From an uncultured bacterium (GTDB lineage Bacteria; Bacillota_I; Bacilli_A; RFN20; CAG-826), in NCBI GenBank assembly GCA_949296775.1, contig CASFQA010000001.1:186001-250000 (forward strand): DNA of 64,000 nucleotides. Direction: 5' to 3'. Each line of letters opens with the position of its first letter. Position 1 is the first letter of the stretch. Under the pieces are notes generated by a model. It saw only the letters and a program-made list of their open reading frames with translations, was not told the origin of the DNA and made no database searches. Both the position numbers and the translations under genes were made by a program. Shown here piece by piece: positions 56,947 to 64,000 of the stretch.

Positions 56947-57765
56947 ATGGAACTTTTCAAGAAATTGGCCAAATATCGCCTTCGCGACCCCTTCGAATCA
57001 TCGTCGGAGATGCGGTTTTTCTTAGAATACGCCGACATTCTCAATTCATTCCCCTTATATCGGAAGTTCCGTAAGGCCTATTCGAGCTTCGACGTCATCC
57101 GGGCCAATCTATTGCTGCGCGCCTTATCCAATAAGACCGTCATCGAGAAAACCTATTACGCCGCCAAGAAGAAGGAAGCGATCCCCGGCACTCCGGCCGA
57201 TCCGAATTCCGAGGCCATCCGGGCTCAACTGGAGGCGGTAAAGAAGGACTTGCCATATTATCAGCTTGAAGAGAACCGGATTTACGTCCCCGTCTTGCCA
57301 TTGTCATTCAACGTGATTTACGACCAAATGCCTTCCCGGCTTGACGAGCATCCTTATTCGATGCTGGCCAAAGACTACAAGGCCGCCTTGATCGATCCGT
57401 TCGATTACTATGGCCCCGACTTGTTCGATTCCTATTTCACCCGGCTAGTCAAAGTAGGGCAAAAGGGGAAGAATCGGGCTTTCCTCAATTATGATTCCTT
57501 TTCGATATACTTCGTCAACGAACAAGGACGTTTGGATGTTGAATGCGTCTTGTTCGATAAGTTCATCGACCATCCGAATTACAATCATTTGCTTTCTAGG
57601 GTGCGGCCGGCGGTGGAGGCGTTCTATGTAGGAGATCGAGAGCAATTCATAAAATCCCTAGTAGATAATCGGTTAATATCTAGTAGTTTTGCTTTTAAAT
57701 TAAACGCCGATGAGCAAAAGTTTTATGCGAATATTGCAAAGAGGTATCCAGTAGATGGAAACTAA
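56947..57765 (+). CDS. Protein of unknown function (272 aa)
   Basis: It is a soluble, aromatic-rich protein (YYQLEENRIYVPVLPLSFNVIYD, DPFDYYGPDLFDSYFTRL) with no signal peptide or membrane segment and no recognised motif. It sits between rsmE and mtaB, starting two bases after rsmE and overlapping mtaB by 11 bases. The last 120 bases are clearly more A+T rich than the rest. A role near RNA modification is guilt by position only. Confidence 0.7.
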   Translation: MELFKKLAKYRLRDPFESSSEMRFFLEYADILNSFPLYRKFRKAYSSFDVIRANLLLRALSNKTVIEKTYYAAKKKEAIPGTPADPNSEAIRAQLEAVKKDLPYYQLEENRIYVPVLPLSFNVIYDQMPSRLDEHPYSMLAKDYKAALIDPFDYYGPDLFDSYFTRLVKVGQKGKNRAFLNYDSFSIYFVNEQGRLDVECVLFDKFIDHPNYNHLLSRVRPAVEAFYVGDREQFIKSLVDNRLISSSFAFKLNADEQKFYANIAKRYPVDGN

Positions 57766-59041
57766 TAAATTTTTCGCTCATTCGCTCGGGTGTAAAGTCA
57801 ATGCCTATGAGACGGAAGCCCTTTGTTCCCTACTGGTTCAGAAAGGGATGATCAAAACCGATTTCATAAAGGAGGCTGAAGTCATTATCCTCAATACCTG
57901 CGCCGTCACCGCAACCGCGGGTCAGAAGAGCAGGCAGCATATTCGCTCCTACCGCGAATCCAATCCCGACGCCATTTTGATCGTCATGGGATGCTACTCG
58001 CAAAGCGAAGGGAAAAAATGCGCGGAAATGGGGGCGGACATCGTCTTAGGATCAGGGAAGCGGAAAGACGCGATCGATTTGATTGAGCGCTTCAAGACAG
58101 ACCGCGAACCTATCATCGATGTCGTCAATGATCCCCGGAAGCAAGACTATGAGGAATTCGGGACGGCTATCTTAGCCGAATCGGCACGGGCCTATTTGAA
58201 GATCCAAGACGGCTGCGACGCTTTTTGCTCTTATTGCTATATTCCCCGCCTCCGGGGGAATTCCCGTTCCCGCGACCCGCGGGAGGTTATCAAAGAGGCC
58301 GAGAAGCTTAGCGAGCTCGGCTATAAGGAATTGGTTATCACCGGCATTCATATCGGATATTACGGCAAAGACCTGGGGCTGGGGCTTTTCCGGCTTCCCG
58401 ATTTGCTTCATTCCCTTTGCCTTAAATGCCCGCGTCTGCCGCGGATCCGCATATCCTCTTTGGAGGTTAGCGAGATCGACAATGACTTCCTGTCGGTTTT
58501 AAGCACGCATACGCAGATCGTCGATCACCTTCACATCCCATTGCAATCGGGCTCGGATACGATCCTAAAGCGGATGAATCGGCCTTATTCGACTAAGGAA
58601 TTCATGGATAAGGTCAGGAAAATCCGCGCGATTCGCCCAAATATCGCCATCACCACTGACTTAATCGCCGGTTTTCCCGGGGAAAGCGAGGCGGAATGGG
58701 CGGAGACGCTGCGGTTCTGCGAAGAAGTCGGCTTCGCGGAAATCCACGTTTTCCCTTTCTCGCCCCGTCCATTGACCCCGGCGGAGAAGATGCCTTGCCA
58801 AGTCGAACCCCCCGTAAAGAAAAGGCGGGTCCACGAAATGCTGGCCTTATCGAAGAGGCTCCGGCTGGAATATGAAAAGCGGTTTTATGGCAAACGGCTC
58901 GAGGTGCTGGTCGAGGAAGTGAATGGATCCCATTACAAAGGCCATACCCAAAATTACCTCTTAGTCGAGGGGGATTTGGACAATGTCCAAGAAGGAATGA
59001 TGGTTAAGGTCATATATAATAATAAGACGGCATCGGATTAA
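57755..59041 (+). CDS. mtaB: tRNA t6A37 methylthiotransferase MtaB (428 aa)
   Basis: MtaB adds a methylthio group to t6A37 of some tRNAs. The MiaB-like N-terminal domain has LGCKVNAYETEA, NTCAVTATA and GCYSQSEG (three cysteines for one cluster). The radical SAM motif is CDAFCSYC near residue 155, and a TRAM-like domain ends the protein. AGAGG precedes the ATG. Confidence 0.93.
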   Translation: METNKFFAHSLGCKVNAYETEALCSLLVQKGMIKTDFIKEAEVIILNTCAVTATAGQKSRQHIRSYRESNPDAILIVMGCYSQSEGKKCAEMGADIVLGSGKRKDAIDLIERFKTDREPIIDVVNDPRKQDYEEFGTAILAESARAYLKIQDGCDAFCSYCYIPRLRGNSRSRDPREVIKEAEKLSELGYKELVITGIHIGYYGKDLGLGLFRLPDLLHSLCLKCPRLPRIRISSLEVSEIDNDFLSVLSTHTQIVDHLHIPLQSGSDTILKRMNRPYSTKEFMDKVRKIRAIRPNIAITTDLIAGFPGESEAEWAETLRFCEEVGFAEIHVFPFSPRPLTPAEKMPCQVEPPVKKRRVHEMLALSKRLRLEYEKRFYGKRLEVLVEEVNGSHYKGHTQNYLLVEGDLDNVQEGMMVKVIYNNKTASD

Positions 59042-59075
59042 TTTTAAAATATTTTGACATTGTATGAGTTTTTTA

Positions 59076-59104
59076 TTTGCCTTCCGCCTCTTTTTCCCTA
59101 TAAT
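59076..59104 (+). promoter_or_regulatory. rpmF promoter
   Basis: TATAAT at 59099-59104 has TTTGCC 17 bases upstream (or TTGCCT with 16), resembling the -35 boxes of rpsT, rpsO and alaS. Confidence 0.6.
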
Positions 59105-59132
59105 TGCCCACGTTTAGGAAAGGAAGAAAGGT

Positions 59133-59336
59133 ATGGCAGTCCCACAAAGAAGAACGAGCAAAACCCGTAAAAGATTGCGCCGGACGCACTTCAAGCTCAA
59201 CGTCGTCGGCCTCGTCGCCTGCCCGCACTGCGGGGAGATGATCCGGAGCCACCACGTTTGCCCCAAATGCGGCTATTACGCCGGCAAGGAAGTGCTCCAC
59301 GTCGCCAAAGAAGACGGCGAGCCGAGCAAGAAGTAA
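59133..59336 (+). CDS. rpmF: Ribosomal protein L32 (67 aa)
   Basis: The start [17 protein letters not shown] is the L32 signature, and the four zinc cysteines are CPHC and CPKC. Such zinc-type L32 is common when zinc is adequate. The gene is monocistronic with its own promoter and terminator. Confidence 0.96.
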   Translation: MAVPQRRTSKTRKRLRRTHFKLNVVGLVACPHCGEMIRSHHVCPKCGYYAGKEVLHVAKEDGEPSKK

Positions 59337-59342
59337 GGAATT

Positions 59343-59367
59343 CCCGCTTAAGGCGGGTTTTCTTTTT
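59343..59367 (+). terminator. rpmF terminator
   Basis: CCCGC-TTAAG-GCGGG is followed by TTTTCTTTTT. Confidence 0.9.
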
Positions 59368-59370
59368 ATC

Positions 59371-59376
59371 TATAAT
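59371..59376 (+). promoter_or_regulatory. -10 box of deoC
   Basis: TATAAT follows the rpmF terminator, 20 bases before the deoC ATG and upstream of AGAGGAG. Confidence 0.5.
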
Positions 59377-59396
59377 ATAGACAAGAGGAGATCACC

Positions 59397-60038
59397 ATGG
59401 ACATTGCCAAATACTTCGATCACACATTGCTGAAACCCGACGCCAAGGAAGAAGACATCCGCAAACTATGCGAGGAGGCGGCCTATTACGGCTTCGCTTC
59501 GGTCTGCGTCAATCCGGATTTCGTGCCTCTCGCCCATAATTTGCTCGATGGCAGCGGGGTCAAGACCTGCACCGTCATCGGTTTCCCTTTAGGGGCCAAT
59601 AGCAGCAAGGTAAAAGGCTATGAGGCGGCCTATGCCGTTTCCGAAGGGGCCGATGAGGTCGACATGGTCATTAACATCTCGGCCGCCAAAGACCATCGCT
59701 ATATCGAAGTCGAGAAAGACATCCGGATGGTCCGGGAAGCGGTGCCGAACGCCTTGCTGAAGGTCATTCTCGAGACCTGTTTGCTGAGTGATGAGGAAAT
59801 CGTCGAGTGCTGCCAGGCCGCCAAACGGGCGAAAGCCGATTTCGTTAAGACCTCGACCGGGTTCTCCTCCGGCGGGGCCACCGTCAAGGCGGTCAAGCTG
59901 ATGAGGGAGACCGTCGGGCCGGAGATGGGGGTCAAGGCCAGCGGGGGGATCCATAGCAAAGCCGAAGCCTTGGCGATGATCGAGGCCGGGGCCAACCGGA
60001 TCGGGGCCAGCGCCTCGGTCAAGATAATGAAGGAATAG
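59397..60038 (+). CDS. deoC: Deoxyribose-phosphate aldolase (213 aa)
   Basis: DeoC splits deoxyribose-5-phosphate into acetaldehyde and glyceraldehyde-3-phosphate. It shows [26 protein letters not shown] and the Schiff-base lysine in KTSTGF, then KASGGI. Length is normal. With pdp and cdd it forms a deoxynucleoside-salvage pathway. Confidence 0.95.
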   Translation: MDIAKYFDHTLLKPDAKEEDIRKLCEEAAYYGFASVCVNPDFVPLAHNLLDGSGVKTCTVIGFPLGANSSKVKGYEAAYAVSEGADEVDMVINISAAKDHRYIEVEKDIRMVREAVPNALLKVILETCLLSDEEIVECCQAAKRAKADFVKTSTGFSSGGATVKAVKLMRETVGPEMGVKASGGIHSKAEALAMIEAGANRIGASASVKIMKE

Positions 60039-60100
60039 CGGCTGCTCCGCCTTGATGAGCCGTCGTTATGCCCTTTCCGGTTCGATTGCGCATTTATTCG

Positions 60101-60129
60101 TTGATTTCATATCGGCCAACGGGTATCAT
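60101..60129 (+). promoter_or_regulatory. rpsU promoter
   Basis: TTGATT and TATCAT (60124-60129) are 17 bases apart. The 125-base gap after deoC shows nothing else. Confidence 0.5.
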
Positions 60130-60163
60130 CTAGAAGCATTTTGCAGGAAGGAAGTGAGAATCC

Positions 60164-60340
60164 ATGGCCGTTAAAACCGTCGTTCGCGAAGGCGAATCCG
60201 TCGATGACGCGCTCCGTCGCTTCAAGCGTGGCGTCAACAAGTCCGGCATCCTCTATGAGACCCGGAAGCGCGAAGCCTTCCTTAAACCCGCCCTCCTGCG
60301 GAAAATGAAGTCCAAGTTCACCCGTCGCAAGAAGTGGTAA
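60164..60340 (+). CDS. rpsU: Ribosomal protein S21 (58 aa)
   Basis: The short basic protein starts [20 protein letters not shown] and ends [10 protein letters not shown], the S21 pattern. AGGAAGGA lies before the ATG at 60164. It is followed by a strong terminator. Confidence 0.95.
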   Translation: MAVKTVVREGESVDDALRRFKRGVNKSGILYETRKREAFLKPALLRKMKSKFTRRKKW

Positions 60341-60347
60341 ACGAAAT

Positions 60348-60380
60348 TCCCTCGATCGATTCGAGGGATTTTTATTTTTT
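60348..60380 (+). terminator. rpsU terminator
   Basis: TCCCTCGA and TCGAGGGA pair around TCGAT, followed by TTTTTATTTTTT. Confidence 0.92.
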
Positions 60381-60427
60381 AGCAAAAACTTTTAGCCTCT
60401 AGGCGATTTTCGTACTACTTATTCAGT

Positions 60428-61624
60428 ATGAGAACCGAGCTGGTCTACCAATCCCAACGCCAAGGCTGCGGATACGCCTGTGTCAAGATGGCGCTCATCC
60501 ATTCCTCATCTAGGAGGGACTTCGCCTATGCCGCGGAAAAGCTGATCACCGGGCAGGCCCCTTCTTTCGCAGACCTTATCGCCTATGGCCGTAGTTATGG
60601 GCTTAAGCTTTCCGGCTATAAGGTCTGGGACTCAAGGGAGGTTCTCGCCAACCGGAACCTTTACCCATTCATCGCGACCATCAGGGAAGATGGGTTCTCT
60701 CATGCCGTCTACGTGGTGAAAAAGGTAAGGGACGACGTGGTTTTCTTCGACCCAAGCGCCGGCAAAAGGCGGCTTTCGGCCTCCGCTTTCGCTTCCTTGT
60801 TTGAAGGTTACGTTCTCATCGAGGAAGGATATGAGGAAGTAAGCCAGCCGATCAGGCGGCGAAATCCGGTTGCAGCCCTGACCCAATTTTCCGGGACCCT
60901 CGTCTCCATTTTCCCTTCTTTCCTTCTTCTCTCCGGGCTTTTGCTCCTTTCTTTCATCCCGGAGTTGGGGTTTTGGAGCATCGGGTTTTTCCTGGGCTCG
61001 CTATTGGCCTCGATGGGAGGGCGGCTCTACCTCTCCTCGAGGCTGAAGCGATTCGACGACCATTACCTCGATGGGGTGGATGATGGCGACGCCTCGCTCC
61101 GCAAGGAACGCTATGCCCACTACCACGCGTACAAGGCCGCCGTCTTCTCAACGGCTCCTCAATTGCTTTCTTCCCTGTTTGAGTTGATGGCGGCCTTTTC
61201 CTTCCTCGCCTTCGCCGACCTGCAGTTAGGCTTATCCATCGCGATCCTGATATTGCTTCTATGCCTAAAGCACTTATTGACCCGGCCATCCCTAGACAAA
61301 AAGCATCGCCGCATCGAAAGGCTCGAAAAGGCTTTTCTTTCCGAGGCGCCCACTGACCGCAAAGCCATTTTGCGTTCGCTCGGCGAAGAATCCGAATCCT
61401 TTTCCTTCGCTTTTCTGATCGACCACGCCTTCGGCTCTTTTCTCGCCCTTTGCTTAGCTTGCCTATCCCTTTTGCCGTCTTCTTTTTCCGCCGAGCGGTT
61501 CCTTTTCGTCGGAATGAGCTTGCTTTTCGTCTCCTCTTTGGTCGAGAAGTGCTTCGATTCGGCCAAAAAACTAAGGGATAAAAAAGCCGAGGAAGGCTAT
61601 TTCCGTCTTCATTTCATGGATTAA
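60428..61624 (+). CDS. C39-peptidase-like protein with membrane domain, no ATPase (398 aa)
   Basis: Residues 1-135 match a C39 papain-like peptidase: catalytic Cys14 in RQGCGYACVKM, His92 in GFSHAVYVV and Asp108 in VVFFDPSAGKRRLS. Several hydrophobic segments follow (about residues 160-350), as in the membrane part of peptidase-containing bacteriocin ABC transporters, but no Walker motif or ATPase domain appears and the frame ends normally. A weak -10 (TACTTA) lies six bases before the ATG. It could cut exported leader peptides with a separate ATPase, or be a relic. Confidence 0.7.
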   Translation: MRTELVYQSQRQGCGYACVKMALIHSSSRRDFAYAAEKLITGQAPSFADLIAYGRSYGLKLSGYKVWDSREVLANRNLYPFIATIREDGFSHAVYVVKKVRDDVVFFDPSAGKRRLSASAFASLFEGYVLIEEGYEEVSQPIRRRNPVAALTQFSGTLVSIFPSFLLLSGLLLLSFIPELGFWSIGFFLGSLLASMGGRLYLSSRLKRFDDHYLDGVDDGDASLRKERYAHYHAYKAAVFSTAPQLLSSLFELMAAFSFLAFADLQLGLSIAILILLLCLKHLLTRPSLDKKHRRIERLEKAFLSEAPTDRKAILRSLGEESESFSFAFLIDHAFGSFLALCLACLSLLPSSFSAERFLFVGMSLLFVSSLVEKCFDSAKKLRDKKAEEGYFRLHFMD

Positions 61625-61633
61625 CGTCGGATA

Positions 61634-61642
61634 TGCTACAAT
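61634..61642 (+). promoter_or_regulatory. Extended -10 box of near-leaderless ybeY
   Basis: TGCTACAAT ends nine bases before the ATG at 61652, with no Shine-Dalgarno sequence. It lies just after the C39 gene stop. Confidence 0.55.
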
Positions 61643-61651
61643 ATCGGGGCT

Positions 61652-62131
61652 ATGGAAATCGGATTCGAGAACCGCCTCGACGCGGAATACGATCGCTTAG
61701 AGCAAGTCTATTCCGATATCGCCGAAGTCGCTTTCGCCATCCTCGGCATCAAAGCCAACTACGAAATCGACGTCAGTTTGGTCGGCGACGAGGACATCCA
61801 GACGATAAATCGCGAATATCGGAAGATCGATCGGGTGACCGACGTCATATCCTTCGCCTTCGAAGACGACAAAAGCGATATCTCCCGGATCAAAGGGGAC
61901 GAGGTCCCTCGGCTTCTGGGCGAGATATTCGTCTGCGTCCCTCAAGCCTTGCGCCAGGCTAAGGAAATCGGCAATTCGCCAGCGCGGGAACTCACTTTCC
62001 TTTTCGTCCATGGCTTGCTCCATTTGTTGGGCTATGACCATATGAAGAAAGAAGACGAGGAAGTCATGTTCCCTTTGCAGGAAAAGATCCTCGCCGCCTA
62101 TCTAAGGAAAAAGGAGGAAGGCGAGATATGA
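61652..62131 (+). CDS. ybeY: Endoribonuclease YbeY (159 aa)
   Basis: YbeY matures 16S rRNA and is a metal-dependent RNase. The motif HGLLHLLGYDHMKKEDEEVM carries the three zinc histidines. The conserved INREYRKIDRVTDVISF segment lies upstream. It leads ybeY-cdd-era-recO with short overlaps. Confidence 0.95.
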   Translation: MEIGFENRLDAEYDRLEQVYSDIAEVAFAILGIKANYEIDVSLVGDEDIQTINREYRKIDRVTDVISFAFEDDKSDISRIKGDEVPRLLGEIFVCVPQALRQAKEIGNSPARELTFLFVHGLLHLLGYDHMKKEDEEVMFPLQEKILAAYLRKKEEGEI

Positions 62132-62526
62132 GCCTAGAAGAATTGATGCAGATCGCGATTGAGGCGCGGGAGAAGGCCTATGTGCCGTATTCCCATTTCG
62201 CCGTTGGGGCGGCGATTCTTTGCTCCGATGGATCTTTTTATGTCGGCGCCAATGTCGAAAACGCCTCCTACCCCCTTTGCATGTGCGCCGAGCGCAATGC
62301 CGTTTACTCAGCGATGATGGATGGCAAAAACATCGATGATTTCGAAGCTCTTTGCGTATGCGCCGACTCGACCGACCCCGTTTCCCCCTGCGGAGCTTGC
62401 CGCCAGGTATTAAGCGAGCTATTCCCGAAGAACAAGCCGATACTGCTCGGCAACCTTAAAGGCGAGACCAAATTGACCAACGTCGAGGAGCTCTTGCCCT
62501 TCGCCTTCGACGAGACTGATTTATGA
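62128..62526 (+). CDS. cdd: Cytidine deaminase (132 aa)
   Basis: Cdd converts cytidine and deoxycytidine to uridine forms. The zinc site is CAERNAVYSAM and PCGACRQVLSE. The start has YVPYSHFAVGAAI and NVENASYPLCMCAERN, both family motifs. It is encoded between ybeY and era, as in many Bacilli. Confidence 0.95.
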   Translation: MSLEELMQIAIEAREKAYVPYSHFAVGAAILCSDGSFYVGANVENASYPLCMCAERNAVYSAMMDGKNIDDFEALCVCADSTDPVSPCGACRQVLSELFPKNKPILLGNLKGETKLTNVEELLPFAFDETDL

Positions 62527-63404
62527 AATCCGGATTCGTCGCCATACTCGGTCGGCCTAACGTCGGCAAAAGCACTCTATTGAACGCTTTGCTGTCGAAG
62601 AAGGTCTCGATCGTCACCCCGAAAGCCCAGACGACCCGCGACTCGATCATGGGCATCCTCAATCTGAAGGAGGCCCAAATCGTCTTCGTCGATACCCCGG
62701 GGATCTTCCAAGGGGGATTGAAGCTCGACTCTTCGATGCGCAAAAGCGCCTTCACCTCCTCGCGCGAGGTCGATGCCATCCTTTATCTCATCGATGCCTC
62801 CAGCAAGGAGTTTTCGACCGATAAGCGGATCTTCGACTCCATCCATTCCGAGGCCCCGCGGTTCTTGGTGATGAATAAAATCGATCTCATCACCGCCGAG
62901 CAAGCGGCGCAAAAGAAAAAGAGCCTCGCCGAGCTTTTCCCCGGCGTTCCGCTTATCGAGGCCTCGTTTAAGACCAATTTTGGGTTAAAGGACGTCACCA
63001 ATGCCATTTTGCCTTTGCTAAGCGAAGGGCCGGCGTTTTTCCCCGATGACGTTTACACCGACAAAGACCCGGCCTACCAAGCGAAGGAAATCGTCCGGGA
63101 AAAGCTGCTGCATTTTCTCCGCGACGAAATCCCCCATCAAAGCGCGGTCAAGATCACTTCGCTAACGGAGAAGAAAGGCGGGTTGCTGCTCGAGGGAACC
63201 ATTTACGTCGAAAAGCCCTCCCACAAGGCCATCGTAATCGGCAAAGGCGGGGCGATGATCAAGAAAATATCGATGGCCGCCCGTCAGGAAATCGAAGCCA
63301 ATTGGCATAAGCGGGTCCTTTCCCTTGAGCTGCAAGTCGAAGTCGCCCCCAATTGGCGGGACGATCTGAAGGCCCTGTCCGACCTTGGCTATGGAGCGGA
63401 TTGA
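62523..63404 (+). CDS. era: GTPase Era (293 aa)
   Basis: Era assists 30S assembly. The G motifs are GRPNVGKSTLLNALL, DTPGIF and NKID. The C-terminal KH domain has VIGKGGAMIKKISMAAR. Four-base overlap with cdd; recO begins within its last codons. Confidence 0.96.
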   Translation: MKSGFVAILGRPNVGKSTLLNALLSKKVSIVTPKAQTTRDSIMGILNLKEAQIVFVDTPGIFQGGLKLDSSMRKSAFTSSREVDAILYLIDASSKEFSTDKRIFDSIHSEAPRFLVMNKIDLITAEQAAQKKKSLAELFPGVPLIEASFKTNFGLKDVTNAILPLLSEGPAFFPDDVYTDKDPAYQAKEIVREKLLHFLRDEIPHQSAVKITSLTEKKGGLLLEGTIYVEKPSHKAIVIGKGGAMIKKISMAARQEIEANWHKRVLSLELQVEVAPNWRDDLKALSDLGYGAD

Positions 63405-64000
63405 GCAAGGGGAACGTCGGCTTAAGGCCTTGATTCTCCGCCGGGTCGCTTATAAGGAGAGCTCGGCGATGGTGACGGCCCTTTCCCCCTCCGGAGTTTT
63501 CGCTTTCTCGGCCCGGGGAGTCAACAAACTGAATTCGAAAAACCTCGCCTCGACCAACGAGCTTTCCCTTTCTTCGCTGACCCTTTTATCCTCTTCCCAA
63601 GGGAAATTGACCCTGAAAGAAGGGAAGCTGGAGGAAAGCCTCTTGCCGCAAAACGAGGATTTGGACGCCTTCGGGATCAGTTCCTATATGCTGGAGGCGG
63701 CGCTGCGTTTCCTTAACGAAGACAGCGATCCAGCCGATTGCCAAACCGTTTTCGAATCGATAGTGGCCAATCTAAGATCATTGAATAGCGGGGCTTCGGC
63801 TTATTTGGCGGGGTCGCGCTTCCTCTCGTCATTGTTGAAGGTATCGGGCATCGCCCCGGAAGTGAATCGCTGCGTCCGTTGCGGGTCGCGGAAGGCGATC
63901 ATCGCCATTTCGAAAACCGACGGCGGCTTCGTTTGCCTCAATTGCTTTCAAGCGGCCGATGAACGGAAATCAGTGCCGTTTCTTTCGAATTTCCGGACCG
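63391..64000 (+). CDS. recO: DNA repair protein RecO, partial
   Basis: The gene starts at the ATG at 63391, overlapping era by 14 bases in another frame, and runs off the window after 203 codons. The OB-fold N-terminus has ALILRRVAYKESSAMVTALSP, and the zinc cysteines are CVRCG and CLNC. The era-recO order is normal for Firmicutes. Confidence 0.9.
   Translation, partial: MERIEQGERRLKALILRRVAYKESSAMVTALSPSGVFAFSARGVNKLNSKNLASTNELSLSSLTLLSSSQGKLTLKEGKLEESLLPQNEDLDAFGISSYMLEAALRFLNEDSDPADCQTVFESIVANLRSLNSGASAYLAGSRFLSSLLKVSGIAPEVNRCVRCGSRKAIIAISKTDGGFVCLNCFQAADERKSVPFLSNFRT

Noticed and set aside
1-64000. CRISPR array, integrase, tRNA or attachment sites
   Set aside because: No regularly spaced repeats, recombinase genes, tRNA cloverleaf sequences or matching direct-repeat borders were found on either strand.

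Overview
The window is a bacterial chromosome segment, rich in G+C at third codon positions, with Firmicutes/Bacilli-type gene content: an hrcA-grpE-dnaK-dnaJ operon under CIRCE control, a T-box before alaS, an RNase J, greA, comEA-comEC, a short Gram-positive-type DnaK, rpsU, rpmF and rsmE-mtaB. No tRNA, rRNA, CRISPR array or intact insertion sequence was seen. The content and the many small membrane and lipoproteins would suit an uncultured gut Bacilli lineage (RF39, RFN20 or Erysipelotrichales-like); that placement is inference only.

Layout. 1-1.7 kb: a solitary DUF4143 ATPase. 1.68-2.1 kb: rpsO with its own promoter and terminator. 2.1-6.9 kb: an accessory island with two complete copies and two decayed pieces of one lipoprotein gene, each complete copy followed by a partner gene now broken, two remnants of an IS30-type transposase gene, and a minus-strand pair (secreted protein plus small membrane protein). 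7-27.4 kb: mostly housekeeping (pnp, a cytidylate-kinase-like gene, a GlpA-like/FAD oxidoreductase/DUF1667 trio, yfcE, an RNase J paralogue with eroded metal sites, ftsK, acpS, a pullulanase, plsC, an rRNA methyltransferase, pdp, dtd, mnmA). 27.4-30.4 kb: a second exported-protein island (metallo-beta-lactamase lipoprotein, small secreted peptide, frameshifted lipoprotein). 30.4-38.4 kb: T-box-alaS-ruvX-DUF1292, greA, comEA-comEC-holA, rpsT. 38.4-40.4 kb: an acyl ligase with an acyl-carrier domain in frame behind a single amber codon. 40.4-48.7 kb: fmt, a nuclease-DinG helicase fusion, lepA, a Fic-like protein, hemW. 48.7-50.5 kb: damaged membrane-protein genes and an RDD protein. 50.5-55.3 kb: the heat-shock operon. 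55.3-64 kb: a guanine-deaminase-like gene, rsmE, mtaB, rpmF, deoC, rpsU, a C39-peptidase membrane protein, and ybeY-cdd-era-recO, with recO running off the end.

Expression signals are unusual. About a dozen genes on both strands have a -10 box (TAnAAT, several preceded by TGC) ending 6-10 bases before the start codon and no Shine-Dalgarno sequence, so their mRNAs should be leaderless or nearly so. They sit beside genes with ordinary AGGAGG sites. Other regulatory elements are two tandem CIRCE operators before hrcA, a very short T-box whose downstream hairpin covers the alaS ribosome binding site rather than forming a clear terminator, a shared TTGC(A/C)T-N17-TAATAT promoter type on translation genes, and several inverted repeats inside promoters.
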